Assembly: GCF_030463565.1 (NCBI RefSeq)
Contig: NC_134649.1
Span: 40,511,044 to 40,575,043, forward strand
Length of the DNA stretch: 64,000 nt
Source: Pelecanus crispus
Lineage: Eukaryota; Chordata; Aves; Pelecaniformes; Pelecanidae
Reading direction: 5' to 3'
The notes under the pieces were generated by a model. It saw nothing but the letters and a program-made list of their open reading frames with translations. It searched no databases and had not been told where the DNA came from. Positions 1-13,300 of the stretch are shown here, piece after piece. Positions within the stretch are counted from its first letter, which is position 1. Every line of letters begins with the position of its first letter. The translations under genes and the position numbers were made by a program.

Positions 1-1374
1 GCAGGTAGGTTGCTCCACACTCTCACTGATTGTGAAGCTTAGCAACTTTCTTTTAACTTGCAGCACAAAGGTATTAATTTGTTCTTAGGCCGGCATTGTC
101 CTTTGCCTTTGAGTTCTTCTCCCCCTCCGTTTTAAGTTCTCTCCTTAACCCTAATGCATATGTTGTTGTGTCCTCACTTCATCTTCATCTGCTCTGCCAG
201 TCAATCTTCGGTGGTTTTTCTGGCAGCGTAGACTATCCCTATGTCATCCTAATCATCTTGCTGTGCCTTTTCAGGCGTGGGTAGGTCACTAGAATCAGAT
301 GCCTTATCTCAGCTGAAATCTTGCGCTCTGCACAGTAATGCTGGTACTTCTCCATCCCACTGGAGAGTTTCCCGTGATCTTATTTGTCCCTTTTTTCAGA
401 CTTACCATGTTGATAATGTACAAGCATCCAGAGATCAACCAGTTCATCTAGGCTCTTCTACTGAGCTCCACTACTGGAAAGGGCTAACTGGAAATTCTTG
501 TTAATTATCTATAAGTGCATGGCCATGCAGTTTTGTATGTTCAGACTTCATCTGGTTTCTATTATGTCAGTCTGGATGCTTCTCCAATTCCTTGTGGAAA
601 CTCTAGTCCTCCCTGCATTGATGGTTCCTCCTGAAGGTCTGTGTAGTTCAGAAGTCAGTTTGGATTCCCATCAAATGTAGACTGTTATTTGGACAAATTG
701 CAGCAATTTTACTTGTTTCCAAAATGTCTGCAACTTGGAACACATTTCTGTTTTAACTTTAACCAGAAAACTGAACAAAATTTAGTTATGCAGATGCAGC
801 TGACATTAATCTAACTACCCGGCTCAACCCACTAGCTGATTTACAGAGAGTTGTCTAATTACCTGGCAATACAAATGCTCAAGTGACCAGAACTAAGGTT
901 CGTTGAGTGTTCAAGCTTTGATTCTGTGTTTTATTTATTTTTCCTTACAAAATTATCACTCTGATAGTGCATTCACTCTGATGGTAGTGCTGAGCTTCTT
1001 TCTGATGGAAACGTGGTGGGGAGGAAAGCAGAACATATTTTTTTTTGTAGACACTGGCTTAATCTGGTAGTCCTTCATTAGTAAACCACATGTTAGTCTG
1101 TAGCAGACCATTCTGACAGTACTCATATTGCCGGTTCCTGAAGATGCTTGCTGTCATGTACTGTGCAGCTGGTCTTTCAAAATACAGAAAAACATCCATA
1201 CATGTTGTATAGCAGCAGACGCAATTCTTAAAGAAGTGTCCTCTTGCTTGCTAACTTCAGAGCTGGCTTCTAGGTGAAAGGGATGGGGATTACAGCCTAG
1301 GGTGTCTATAGCAGCTTTGCTGAAAGACATACGAGAAGATGCTCTGTGTACTGAACCAAATCTCTGTCCACTAG
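1..1374 (+). other. MTMR14: MTMR14 intron, 3' part
   Basis: This stretch precedes the first recognisable MTMR14 exon and reads as intron. It has moderate GC, many stops in all frames and a polypyrimidine-poor acceptor ending ctag at 1371-1374. I looked for the upstream exon, which in the human protein ends shortly before the FESTVQ segment, and did not find it, so it probably lies before the window. The window opens with a donor-like gcaggtaggt, but nothing coding can be tied to it. Confidence 0.6.
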
Positions 1375-4300
1375 GTTTGAGAGCACTGTGCAGGTTGGCA
1401 AACTGCAGGACCTTATCAACCGAAGTAAGATGGCGAGGTGTAGAGGACGATTTGTTTGCCCAGTCATTCTGTACAAGGGAAAGGTAAAGCTTCATGGGTT
1501 ACCTGTCTTAACTTAGAAAATGACCTTTCTCCCTGCGTTTGAACTGTGCAGCCATGTCTTCAGCTGGTTGTCACCTTTCCGAATGCTGTAAAAATCTGCT
1601 CTTCGGTACAAGCAGGCAGCCTGTAGTAGTAGGTAGCATTTGCTGTCTAGGCTGCATAAACCATCTGTGGGGACTTCAGGCTATTTTACCCCACCATGTC
1701 ATGAGCATTGCACCAAAGAGCTAACATTTTTCTCGATATGTATGTCCCTTCTGAAGGACCAAAGATATTTGGTTTCTGAGAGGGGAGAGATGGCTATTGT
1801 CACTTTCTGCCCCTTACTCTTCCCAGCACTGAGCTCCCTTTGAATAACTTTTCTCTCTAAAGAGAAGTTTCCATTGTCTGTTCCCTGGGGAGGCAAGATT
1901 GCATAAATGGTCTTATGAATGTGTGGGCTTGTCTGCAAGGGGATCTGTAAGAAAGTGAAATTAGATTCATTTTTATGTGGATTACTTAAACTGTATTGAA
2001 GCCCTGTAGGAGTAGTCTCATTTAGAATAAGTAGCTTAATTCAGTTTTCTTAGTTCAATTTAGAAACACTGTATGAAAAGCAAAATCATACCTGTGACAA
2101 TTTTAATCTAGCTTGACTGAAGCCACCGTGGGCTGAACCTGCTGACCTTTTTCTGCAGGAGTGAACTGCCCAGAGTCATACTGGGACCATCCATAATCTT
2201 ATCCACAGGAATGTGGAAATAAGGCTCAAGCAGGGTATTAACGGAGCATGGATGTTGCTAACTTGGCAGGAATTGACTGTATTAGTGAATTGGAGAACTG
2301 GAGATGAAAATGTGATTTAAAAACTAGCTACAGGTAAAGGCACTTGGGCATTTGATGTGTTTGGAGAACTCGATCTGGACCAGGGTTGCAGGGGAGACTG
2401 CTGAGAGGCAGTAGCTGTAGGTACCAACCATTTCTGTGTAACATGACAGCAAATAGGCCAGAGACCTGATAATAACCTGGAGTGTGCATGGTTAATAACA
2501 AAATCTTCCTCCAGCATATATGCAGATCAGCAACGTTGGCCGGCTGGGGAGAGCTCTATGGGCGCACTGGCTACAACTACATCTTCTCAGGTGAGTGAGG
2601 AGCCATTTGTCGCTGTCTGCCTGGTAAGGCTGGTCAGTGCTGGGACAGTGACCTACACACGAGAGCAAGCTCTTCCCGAGATGAGAGCCTCTTGCATGGA
2701 CCTGCTTGTATCAGGCCCTGCATAACAGAGCAAAGACTGAAATCTCATGTCCATTTCCAAGTACCATACTACAGGACAGAGTGCCATAGCTCATAAGAAG
2801 CAGTGACAAAAGAACTTCAGGCTGAAAAGTGAGTTATGGAAGGCATGTAGGCAAGTAAGGCAGCCCAAAGGATTCGGGGTACTGATTCCCAAACATCGAG
2901 GGTGGGAATAATGGAAGAAAGAGGATAAGAACTTGCTGTTGCTGGGCTAATCATTGGGAATCAAATCTTCCTAATGGTGAGATATACTGGACTCTAGGGA
3001 AAGCTCTTCAGGGGAGTATTGGGTGTCTGTAGTGTGGGAGCTGAAGCTTGGCTTAAAGTACTGTGTAGCACTATTGGGGTGTCCTTCTGGCTGTCAGTAA
3101 TGGGTTTGACCGGCCTAGGTCTTTTGCAAAGACAAGGGAAGAGTGGGCTACGTTAGAAAATAGGCTTTTCGGGAAGAGGAGATGTGGGGAACTATTGAAA
3201 GTACTTATGTGTGGAGAGAGGGTGCCAAACCATGACCTTGGTTTGGCACGTGCATGTCTTGTCAGACTGGGGATTGAGTTGGTTTATACAAGCTTCAGTT
3301 CTTAATGCCTTCCTTGCAGGAGGTTCTGACGATGCTTGGGCAGATGCAGAAGACATTTCAGAGGAAGATTCTGCACTTAGGTTTGTATGCATCACTGGGA
3401 TGGAGAAAAGGGAGTTTGGACCAAAGCTGACTGGCTCAGCCACTCAATCCTGCTCTTTCTTATGCTAGGCTTTGGGTACAGACTTGAGACCATCACCAAA
3501 CTTTGAGTCTTACTTTCCTTGCTTTTGAAAAAGAGTCTTGAATGCTAATGGCTGGCTGAATCCAGTGTAACTGAAGCCTGCTAATCTATTGCCAGAGGGA
3601 AGGGCTGGAGATAGGAATATATAGAGCCATTTAAAAAGGTATTTGAATTACACAGACATGTTTACTTCATCAAAAAGCACATCTCCAGGCTGGATAAATT
3701 GTTCTGTATTTCATGTGCTTGTTGCAGCACAGAGTGAGGTGTGGAGAGGGACCCTAAGCATGAAGTTTGCAGTATCAGTTCATTGCAGAGTCTGACTCTG
3801 ACCTGTGGAGAGAAGGTTCATGCAGCTTATGGCTAGAAGTGATTCAGGGAAGAGCTGTGGCAGTATTGTGCAGAGAATCAGACTCAACATGGTCAGCCTT
3901 CCATGCTCATCTTGCTTTGTCTTGTTCTGTCTTGCAGAAATGCAGACTCCCAGCTGTTTGACAAGGTCAGAGGGCATGACATCAAGCTGCTTCGATACCT
4001 GTCTGTCCGATATATCTGTGACCTGATGGTGGAAAACAAGAAGGTGAAGTTTGGCTTGAAGTGAGTCTGGGTTCATTTGTTTTTCTGCAGGCTTTGGATT
4101 GCAGCTAGTGTAGCCCTTACACGTGAATTGTTATTGGGTGTGCATTCAGCAGCCTGGGAGCAGTCCCTGGAAGAGTGCTACAATGGGATCAGTTAGTCGA
4201 TGCTGTAAAGAGAACCCCAAGGTTTTAGGCCAGAGAAAGCTGTATCAATGGGCAGGACAGCTGCTTTCATCTGTCTTCTGCAGTCTGAGTAGGTTTTGTC

Positions 4301-7300
4301 TATAGAGCTTGCAGTGATGTGACAGTCACCCCTTCAGAAAGGGGAGAGTAAAGGAGCCCTCTGCTTGTGTAAAGGAGATGTTTCTCCTGGTATTTCTCTC
4401 AGAGAAAAGCTTTAGTGGTTTTGGGCTATGTGTTGAGTAAGTTCTGCCCCTGCTCGCTACTGAGTCAAGTTACTGTGCAGTGAGATGCGACAGGTAGCTT
4501 TTGGGTGCTCGTATCTCCATGAAAAATACTCTACAAATGTCTGCTGTTTTTCTCTTGTCCTGTGCAGTGTGACATCATCTGAGAAGGTGGACAAAGCTCA
4601 ACGTTACGCTGATTTCACACTTCTCTCCATCCCATATCCAGGTACAGGACTGATGTCCAGAGGGACTCCCAAGGGACAGGTGACAATCCGTTTCTGGGGA
4701 CTGGGAACTACCTGTGTGTGGGTGGTGAAATGACTGTGGCTTGTTGAATGCTTCCTATGCTCCCTCTGGAGAGAAGCTTTTTTAAGCCGAGAACAGTGCA
4801 GTGAATCTGGATGCTCTGGCAGTGTGAGTCAGCATTAGGCACTCTTTGAGGTGGCAAAAATAATTTCTCAGCAGTTCTAATTAATTCAAGCGCAGAGAAA
4901 AAGTCCCAGGGGTGGAGCTGGGGTTAAGATGGCCTTTGACACCCCCACAACTCCAAATTACTACTTGATGCAAAATATGTATCTTGCTCTGTGTTATGTA
5001 AAACCCCGATTCTTAAGAGTATTTTCTAGTCCTAGTGTTCCAGAGCACCACTGTAAGATATCCTCAGTGCTAGGCAGAATTGTTACCCTAAGCCTGCAAT
5101 GTACGACTGAGATGCAGACCACTCCAGCCCGTCTCCCTGGCTATATTAGTCCCTGTGCCTAGCAACCACTGCTGGGTCACTTGCTACGCTCTTAAAGATG
5201 AGCTGAATATTTGCTGCCTGCCTGCTGATGTCAGGCTCGGTGATAGGATTGGATGTGAGACTGCTGTGCTTGAGGTCTGTCTGCAAGAAAGGACTCTTTC
5301 TTGCACACCAAGAAAGGGAGAGGAGAAAAAAAAAAAACCTGTTGTGGATGATCCAAACACAAACTTTTCCTTGATTACTGGTTGTTGTCTTTAATGTTGT
5401 TTTTGTTTTTTTTTTAAAAAAAAGTGTATCTCCTTTCATACAGAAATTGGTGACAATTCAGAGAAGCTGCATTAAGATTTGTATCGAGTTTGCCATGCAG
5501 ATTGCCAAGGTGTACAGAAATAAGAGTGTTACTGGTTTCTGTAGCTTGTGGCTCAGGTATATGTTGCTGCCATATGCCTCATCAAACTTAGACCAGGGTA
5601 GAGAGAATGTACGCAGGTCTTTTTCAGGGTTTGTAAAGAATGAAGAAGTGATTCTATAGAATTAAGCTGTAGACTTGTTGCTGTATGGGGATCTGTATAT
5701 TGTATGCAAGATTCAGTGATGGTCCTTCCTTCTCTGCCATCTGGGACAGCTGCTGTCTTTTAGCAGCTCTTCACTGCTACACTAGAGGTAAACCTTATAA
5801 AACCGGAAACTCTCCCTGCAGATGTTGCCTGATTTCAGCAGTGCTGGTTCAGAGGGGTGTGTTGTCATTCTGTTAGATCTAAAGCATACACATCTAAAGA
5901 TCAGCAACCCCTCTAGTGACTGGCCAAATGCCATGATATGTTCTTAATGTTTCTAGGTTTGCATTGGAAGAATTTCTATTTGTAATTTGTCTCTCAAATT
6001 ATTCTGAGATCTGTTGTCTTAGGTGAGTGAGGCAGTTGTCCAGACATGACTGTCTAGGGTGAAAGACTTGGGTTAAAATGGGGTATCTGTAGAAGCTTTT
6101 GTGCTCTCCAGTGCAGAAAAGCCCTCTTTTCCATTTGACTGGTAGTTGGCATTTGTAGATGCCATACTTACTGCCATAATCCCCCATTCTTTGCTTTAAG
6201 CTGTTGTTTAATTGGAGTTAAATCTCCACTGACAGATTGCTTCCTGACTGTATGTTTTTGAGGGCTACTGTTGTCCTTGCACAAAGGTTGTTTTCACCAT
6301 TGGAGTTACTTGTGACTTACAGAGTTGGAATCATTGCCTGCATTCAGTGCCTGGCACAGGGGTGTCTTGGTAATGTGGGCACCGTGGCGCTGCTGGGGCA
6401 TACACAGTACATTGGGAGAGGTGTTTTCGTGTAGCCTGCAGGCAGCCGCAGTGCTAATGGTGCTGCTCAGCTGTCACTAAGTGACTGCAGTTTGCTGCAG
6501 AGACTTCAAATAGTTGTTTGAGAAGAACAGAGCCAAAGGACAAACCTCAGGAGGGGAAGGCTTGGGGGGAAACCTTGGAAGTGGTTGTGTACCTGCTTCC
6601 TTCAGATAGGGCAATTCACGTGGTTGAAAGAGGAGACTTAAATGTGAGAGAAATCACAGCCACTTCTGACAGATCACAGCCGCTTCTTGTTACCTGCAGC
6701 AGATGCCCTGCGAAAGTTGGCTTTCCCCAGGGCTCTGCCAGCACCTCCTTTTGCTGGTTCCTTCTCACGCAGCGTGTCAGGCTGATGCCTTAGATCTGTG
6801 CAAAAGCCAGTGGCCCTGGAAAGCATAGCTCCTTGGTGAAACCACTTGTTTGGGAAAGAATGAAATCAGTCCCTCAAACTCCACATTTGTTGTGTGTTTG
6901 GAGTTTGCCCTTTGCTGTGTGAGTGTGTTCACTGCTGAGTGCTCTGGGCTGTTGCTTCTGGGAGGCTGTGCTGTACACTCTACTGATGATTACTGCTCTT
7001 CTCTTCCCGCAGGCAGCAGTTTTGATTGGTTTGGCGCTCCGGCGCCTGGGGCTGCCAGCACTTCCAGTCCCATAGGGCACTTCAGTTGTTAGATATCAGT
7101 TAGCTGAACAGTTGTTCATTATTTCTTTTTCTTGCAGGCTGTGAATTTTTTAAGGAGTACAAAGACCGGGATTATACAGCTGAAGGTCTCATATTTAACT
7201 GGAAACAGGTACGTGGATGTAACAAAATGGAGAGCTGTGGGCTTTACTGGGCTTAAGTCTTGCCTCAGAGTTCCTGAGCGATGGTATGTATGTCATGTGC

Positions 7301-10300
7301 TTATTTCTGATCACAAGAAGCAAACCAACAGGACAAACAAAGCAAATAGCAAATGTACCAAATTACTCATTCATTGTAAAATTCGTATGCAAAATAAATG
7401 AATGGTTATCCTGAAGTCCAGGATACTTGACCTCTCATGGGAGGTATGGGTTGCTCCTGTTTTTGAATTTGGTATCTTATTGATAGCCTCTGTTCTCAGT
7501 TCTGTCTTCATATGCTGTCTCCTGCTGAAGGAGATGGTTGAGTGGAGCAGCCCTACAGGAATTCAGAAACTAACGTGCCTTGTCCCTGGCTTTCACTGTT
7601 GGGAGCACAGAAAAGCTCCTCTTGTCCACTGGTCCTTCTAAGAGGCTGTAAGTTAATTCTTACCACTGCAGGTTTTTGCATTCAAAGATACTTTGCTTAG
7701 GTGCTTTCTTCTAGATGCACTGTTTGGCATTTGTTGTTTTGTTTTTCTGGAACTTGCTGCCCTCTAGTCACGGTTTTTCTCTGACCAGTTGTGTTTGGGT
7801 TTTTTTCAGGATTACGTAGATGCTCCATTAAGTATCCCGGTCTCTCTGACCCAATCTCTGAATATTGATTGGAGCGAGTACCAGGTGAGCAAAGCAGGCA
7901 TCTCTGTGGGTGGTCAGAGACTCAGTCAGGAAGGATCAATAAAGATTTGAAGTCTGACTTGTTCCTGTTGCAGTAATCTGGCTTGCTTCATACCATCCCA
8001 GTGGGAGTGGGACTGCAGACTGGTTGTTCAGAATAGCAGTAGAAGTCCTCTACCCAAAAGCTTCCTGGCTTGGTGTGTCCCAAGGCAGCTGACTGTAACG
8101 TCAAATCTTTTTCTGTAGCTTGTGCAAAGTTTGCAATCCATTAGGGAGATATGTCAGTAACAAAGGTAAGGAACGTGCCAGCAAACAGAAAGCAGTATTA
8201 CTTGTTCACAATCTTAGCTAGGCTGTGGAGAGTCTTGAGAGAGATCAGCCTTCCCTTATGTGAGCAGTAGCCAAGTGATTAAGCACCTCCTTCATGGGTG
8301 TGCAGGGTACAAGGTACCTGTCTTAGGAGAGGAGAGTAGAAAGTCATAATTGACCATAGCATGTCTCCATTCCTTATTACCGTGACAGCATCGCAAATTA
8401 TAATTGAACTCATGTGTTTGCCCAAGCTTCAAGTTTTACCTTTGTTCATACCAGGGAGCATCACCTTATACTGCTGATTAGTCTGCTCCATTTCACACAT
8501 CAGTGGACCTCCCAATCCCCCCAGGTTTTGTGACGATCGACTGTGCTGGAGCGTGTCATGCTCCTATGCTCTGTGGCTGGAAGCACCACAGAACAAGCAG
8601 AGCTCCCCGTGCTGGGCCAGTGTTTGTCAGTCACTTTTAAGTGCCAGCATAAGCAGAATCACAGAAAAGTAGCTTGCAGTATTGAAGCAGAACTAATGGG
8701 ACCACAGCTTGTTTATGGCTAGAAACTCGTTCACTAGAATACTGAGCAGCCAGTATTTTAAAAAGGATATTAAAAATTGAAGAGGGTGTAATAAATAGAT
8801 GCAGAAATGATCTGAGGACTGGAGAAGGTGCTTCACTTAAAGCTGAAGTTCTCAGTCTGTTTAGCTAATCACAAAGGTGATGGAGGGTTGACTTGATTAA
8901 TGTGTAAGTACATTTGCAGGGAGAAAATACTAATTCTAAAGCGCTCTTCAATCTGGGAAAGAAAAGCTGCACAGGAAGCAATACCTGCAGTCTGAAATCA
9001 GACCTTCAAATAAGGAAAAGCAGTCTTGCGTGTTGTTTTTGAGGATGATCTGTTGGAACATGCTGTTAAAGGAGTGGTGAACTGTCACCCCTAGTTGAGG
9101 TGCTTTTCTGGGCAGAGACGTTGCCAAATGCAAGCTTCAGGCTGTATTTGGGGCAACTGAACAAAACTTTCTGGTTTGTGGTATAGAGAGATCAGACTGG
9201 ATGATTAGATGATTCCTTCTCGCATAAGCACAAGATTGGGTTGAACTGGGCAGATAAAAGACTTTGGAACTATGTATTTTTCTGCCCCAGGCTGAGTGTG
9301 TTCCCCATTTCACTACTCTTTTGTTGCTGTGCAGGCTTCACAGCAGAGTAATATGTTCTTTGTCTGACAGTAGTCTTAAGTGCGGTTACACACACACGTG
9401 CATGCATGCAAGCACACAGCAAGTGTTCTATCGCTGGTGGTCAGATGTCACTTATACCACTAACACTGTCACAATGAAACATGTGTCCCTTGCCTTGCCT
9501 TTTGCTTGCCAGTGCTATCCTATTTTCCTTGAGCTAGTTCTGGCTCTGATCAGACCACTGAAATTCCCTGCATCTTCTCATGATACAGTGGTCGAGAGTG
9601 GCACACTTGAGCTTGTTCTGATGTTTTTCACCTGCATCTCTTGTAATGCTGGTAGTCTCTGAGTTCAGAGTCCTTCTGTGGTGCTGCTGCTACTTGGGCG
9701 TTACTGCGGAAGTCCAGTGCCTGTCTGGAGCAGCTGGGAGTGGGTCTGCCCTCTGCAGGGAGCCTGCTGGGGCCACTTACAAGGGCCAGAGAGTTTTGAG
9801 TAAAGTGCTTGGGTTGTGGGAACGGGCTGCTGACCCAGCTCACCCCATCATGCTACTTGCATCACATATACAGCTGTAACATGGCTGCTGAGCCATTTGG
9901 TAAAGTGCACGCATGCGGGGGGCTGCAGAACTGGGTCAGCACTCTGCAGGTGTTTGCTGGCTCACATTAGTCTCTCTGAGCATGGTCTGCTTGGAGCTTT
10001 GGGGCTGCAGGCAAGCAGGTTCTGTGACAGCCAGGCAGGCAAGCGAGTGGCCTTTCCCCCCTGTCCCCTGGTCTCTTGTCCCAGAGTGCCTTTTGTAGAG
10101 CATGGGAGGATTGATTAGAGCACCAAGGGAGTCTGTCACTCTGAGGAACGGCCACAGGGTTATTTCTGCTTTGCTCTTGTTCTGGATAGAGAAGCCAAGA
10201 ACATGGTGGGCTCTGAACTGCAGAGCAGCCTTTTGCTGTGGGCAGACCTTTACCATCAACATTTCTCTTTCTGCAGAGCTGGGACCTTGTGCAACAGACA

Positions 10301-13300
10301 CAGAACTACCTGAAGCTGCTGATCTCCATCATCAATAGTGATGGTAAGGCAAACTCCCTGCTCCCAGCAGTCTAACTGGAACAGTCACTGTCTGCAGAAC
10401 AACAGCTGATGGTATTAGTGCCACTCTTTATAGAGAGCTCTTTATAGAGAGCTTTACTTCTCTCCCTTCAAAACAGGGTGATGGTCCTAGCATCTCAGGG
10501 CACCAGCTCCCCTCTTAGAAAGGGACTTGCTGATCCCTTGAAGACCCTCTCTTCTCAAGAGTGGAGAGATATCTGAACACTTTACGTAAAGTTTTACTGC
10601 TTTAAAGCTGAAGAGAAGAAATATTTGTTCTTCTGCTTGTTGATTCTTGCTCTTATTTTACTGGACATCTGTGTTTTGTGCCCCCAACCCAGGGTCTCAT
10701 TAGGTGCCTATTTAAGAGGCCCTTTCACCCTCTGTTGTCATAGCCACCCCAACTCCTTGAAGGGGGTGTTTTGCTTTATGTTGGCATCCTATTCCCTCTG
10801 AGCACTGTGACTTTGTACATAGCACTGTTGGATAGATGGAGCCATGGCTGGCTCCACCAGCATGGCCAACTACAGACTCTCCTGCAGTAGTTGTGTTGGG
10901 ACACACTGCGAATTTTCTGGAGAGGATAGGAGCTGTGCTCTGTGTGTGCCTCTGCTCAGTGTGTATCAGTAGGAAGGTTGGTGAGACTGAAAAAGTGTCC
11001 AGTTGGAGCAGGTTTCTCTCTGATGTGGGGATGGATTGTGATGGTGGGTTGCAACTGGGTAGGTATGTGTTCTGGGTAGCAAAGTGATGTTCATACCTAG
11101 TGATTTCATGTCCTGAGCAGCTGTCAGGACCAGGACAGCACATCAGCTGGGGCTGCTGAAAACCCAGGACACTGAGCAATTTGTTGCCTGCTTTATTCAA
11201 AACAAAATGTTCTGGCTTGGTGGCTGAGCTCTGCTCTTGAGCCTGGGCTGTGGGGATGGAGGGTAGCTTGTCTCTACAGATTTGCAGTAAAGAAAAGTCA
11301 TTGCTCTTGTTGCAACATGCTTTTTTCCCTTCTTCCTACCCCTGTCTGGAACAGATGACAGCGGGCTCCTGGTGCACTGTATATCCGGCTGGGATCGAAC
11401 TCCTCTCTTCATCTCCTTATTGCGCCTCTCCTTATGGGCTGTGAGTACCTGGCTGACCTGCTCTGCTTCTGGGGGTGATTGCTTGGAGGGTGAGTGACTG
11501 TGTCACCAGGAAGTAGTGGTGGAGCAGTTAATGTTCCTTTTGACTATCTTGGCTTCAGAGAGGGTGTGGATTGGCTTTGATGGGGAGCCCAACATGCTGT
11601 CCTGCCATCAGACACTGTATCACAGGCAGGTAGAGCAAGCTGGTCATCTTGGATCACCGCAACAGTTTTCGGTAGATCATGAATTCCCAAGTCCTGATCC
11701 CCAGGGCTGCTGCCTGAAGGCTGTTCTCATTTGCTTTGCAGGATGGGCTGATCCATGCGTCTCTGGAGCCGTCTGAGATTCTCTACCTGACAGTGGCCTA
11801 TGACTGGTTTCTCTTTGGGTAGGCACACTAAGTTTTACTCGCATATACATCTATGCACAGCGGGGTAGAAACCTTCAGGGGGTCATCTTTGGCATTTGCT
11901 CACAACCAAACGTGGATGTTGGGGTGGCTCCCAATGAGCTGTGACAAGAGGGGCTGATGCCTTTTTTTACCTGGAGGCTCAGAGCACCTGGCCATTCTTG
12001 ACAGCTTGTGCTCTTCTGCTGATTCTGGCTTGCCAGTGTGTGACTGAGCTCCCCTTGCTCTCTTTCCAGGCACATGTTAGTCGATCGACTCAGTAAAGGA
12101 GAAGAGGTGAGTATCTGGTCTGGGGCAGTGGCTGAGCACTGCATTTTGTTCTCAAGGTACTTGTTTACGGTAGCAACATTCACTGCCTGCTTCTGGTAAT
12201 ATCAGTGGTCTGGCTGGGCTCTAAAAAGATTGTTTGGGTGCTGGAAATATGAGATAGGAGCCTTACCTCATCGCTTCCTGATGCATAAGGTGTGGGAATG
12301 CTTTTCCCTCAGGCTACAGTTTGGTCGGTGGGTGTCAGTCCTGCCAGTTCCCCTGCTGTGCCATTAGTGTTCAGGCCCCTGGTGAAAGGGTGCTAGGACT
12401 TGCTATTCAGCTCAGCAACAAGAAGGGATGCTTAAGGCGTGTGACTCCTGGGAGCTTGGAAATAAAGCTGTATAGTCTTGTGTGCTTGTCCTGAGTGCCA
12501 GCCCTCCTGCCTGGGTGCTGCAGCTGCATGTGGCTTGCATGTCATCATGGGCTCATGGAGCAGCTTGTGTTCGTTCCAGTGTGTGTATTTGGCGGGGTGT
12601 ATCTGTGGGTGCACAGATGGGTCTGGGAGGCAGTTAAGATTAGTGGAACTAATTATCTTCAAACCTTTCACTGTTTAACAGCAAAAAATGATTGCTCTGA
12701 CTATAGTTGCAGTACACTGCAATATCATTTTTGGATAGAAACCAAGAGGTGGGGAGTATGTCTAACCCTGTTGCTAATTCCCTGCTCCTCAGACTCTCAC
12801 CTCACTAAGGAATCCCCTGCCTCTGAACGGCAGAGCCAGGGCCCTGGCTTATTTTCCATCTTTCAGGGGTCCAGGACCCCCGTATTACTATCGTTCCTCC
12901 CATTCATTCCTTTTCCAGAGCTCCACTGGCTTGAGCCTGGCAGCTCTGCTGTGCTCTGGTGCCTGTTTGGCCAAGGGCAGTGTCAGTAGCTTCAGCAGGA
13001 GAGGGAGTGCATGGCTGCCTCAAGCACTCCCTGCTCCCCACTGCAGGAGAAGGGCTCTGCTCTGTGCAGGTAGTTGGGGTGGCAGAGGCACAGCAGGCTG
13101 AATGCTGCAGAGCAGACTGGTGCGTGGCAGAGCGTGAGCTTGGGACCACAGACGCTGGCAGGTACCGCATGCTTCCAGGTGTGATACAGCTGTGCTGCCG
13201 AGGTGGAGCATGCAGCTCTAACCCTGCTAGTCCTGCTGGGTTTGCTGCTTACCTGGGTGTATAAGCAGCTGCTGGGGGCCATTTCTTTTCCATTCTGCAC

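Noticed and set aside
1-10. Donor-like gcaggtaggt at the window start as the end of an MTMR14 exon
   Set aside because: Only four bases would be exonic, so neither frame nor identity can be tested.
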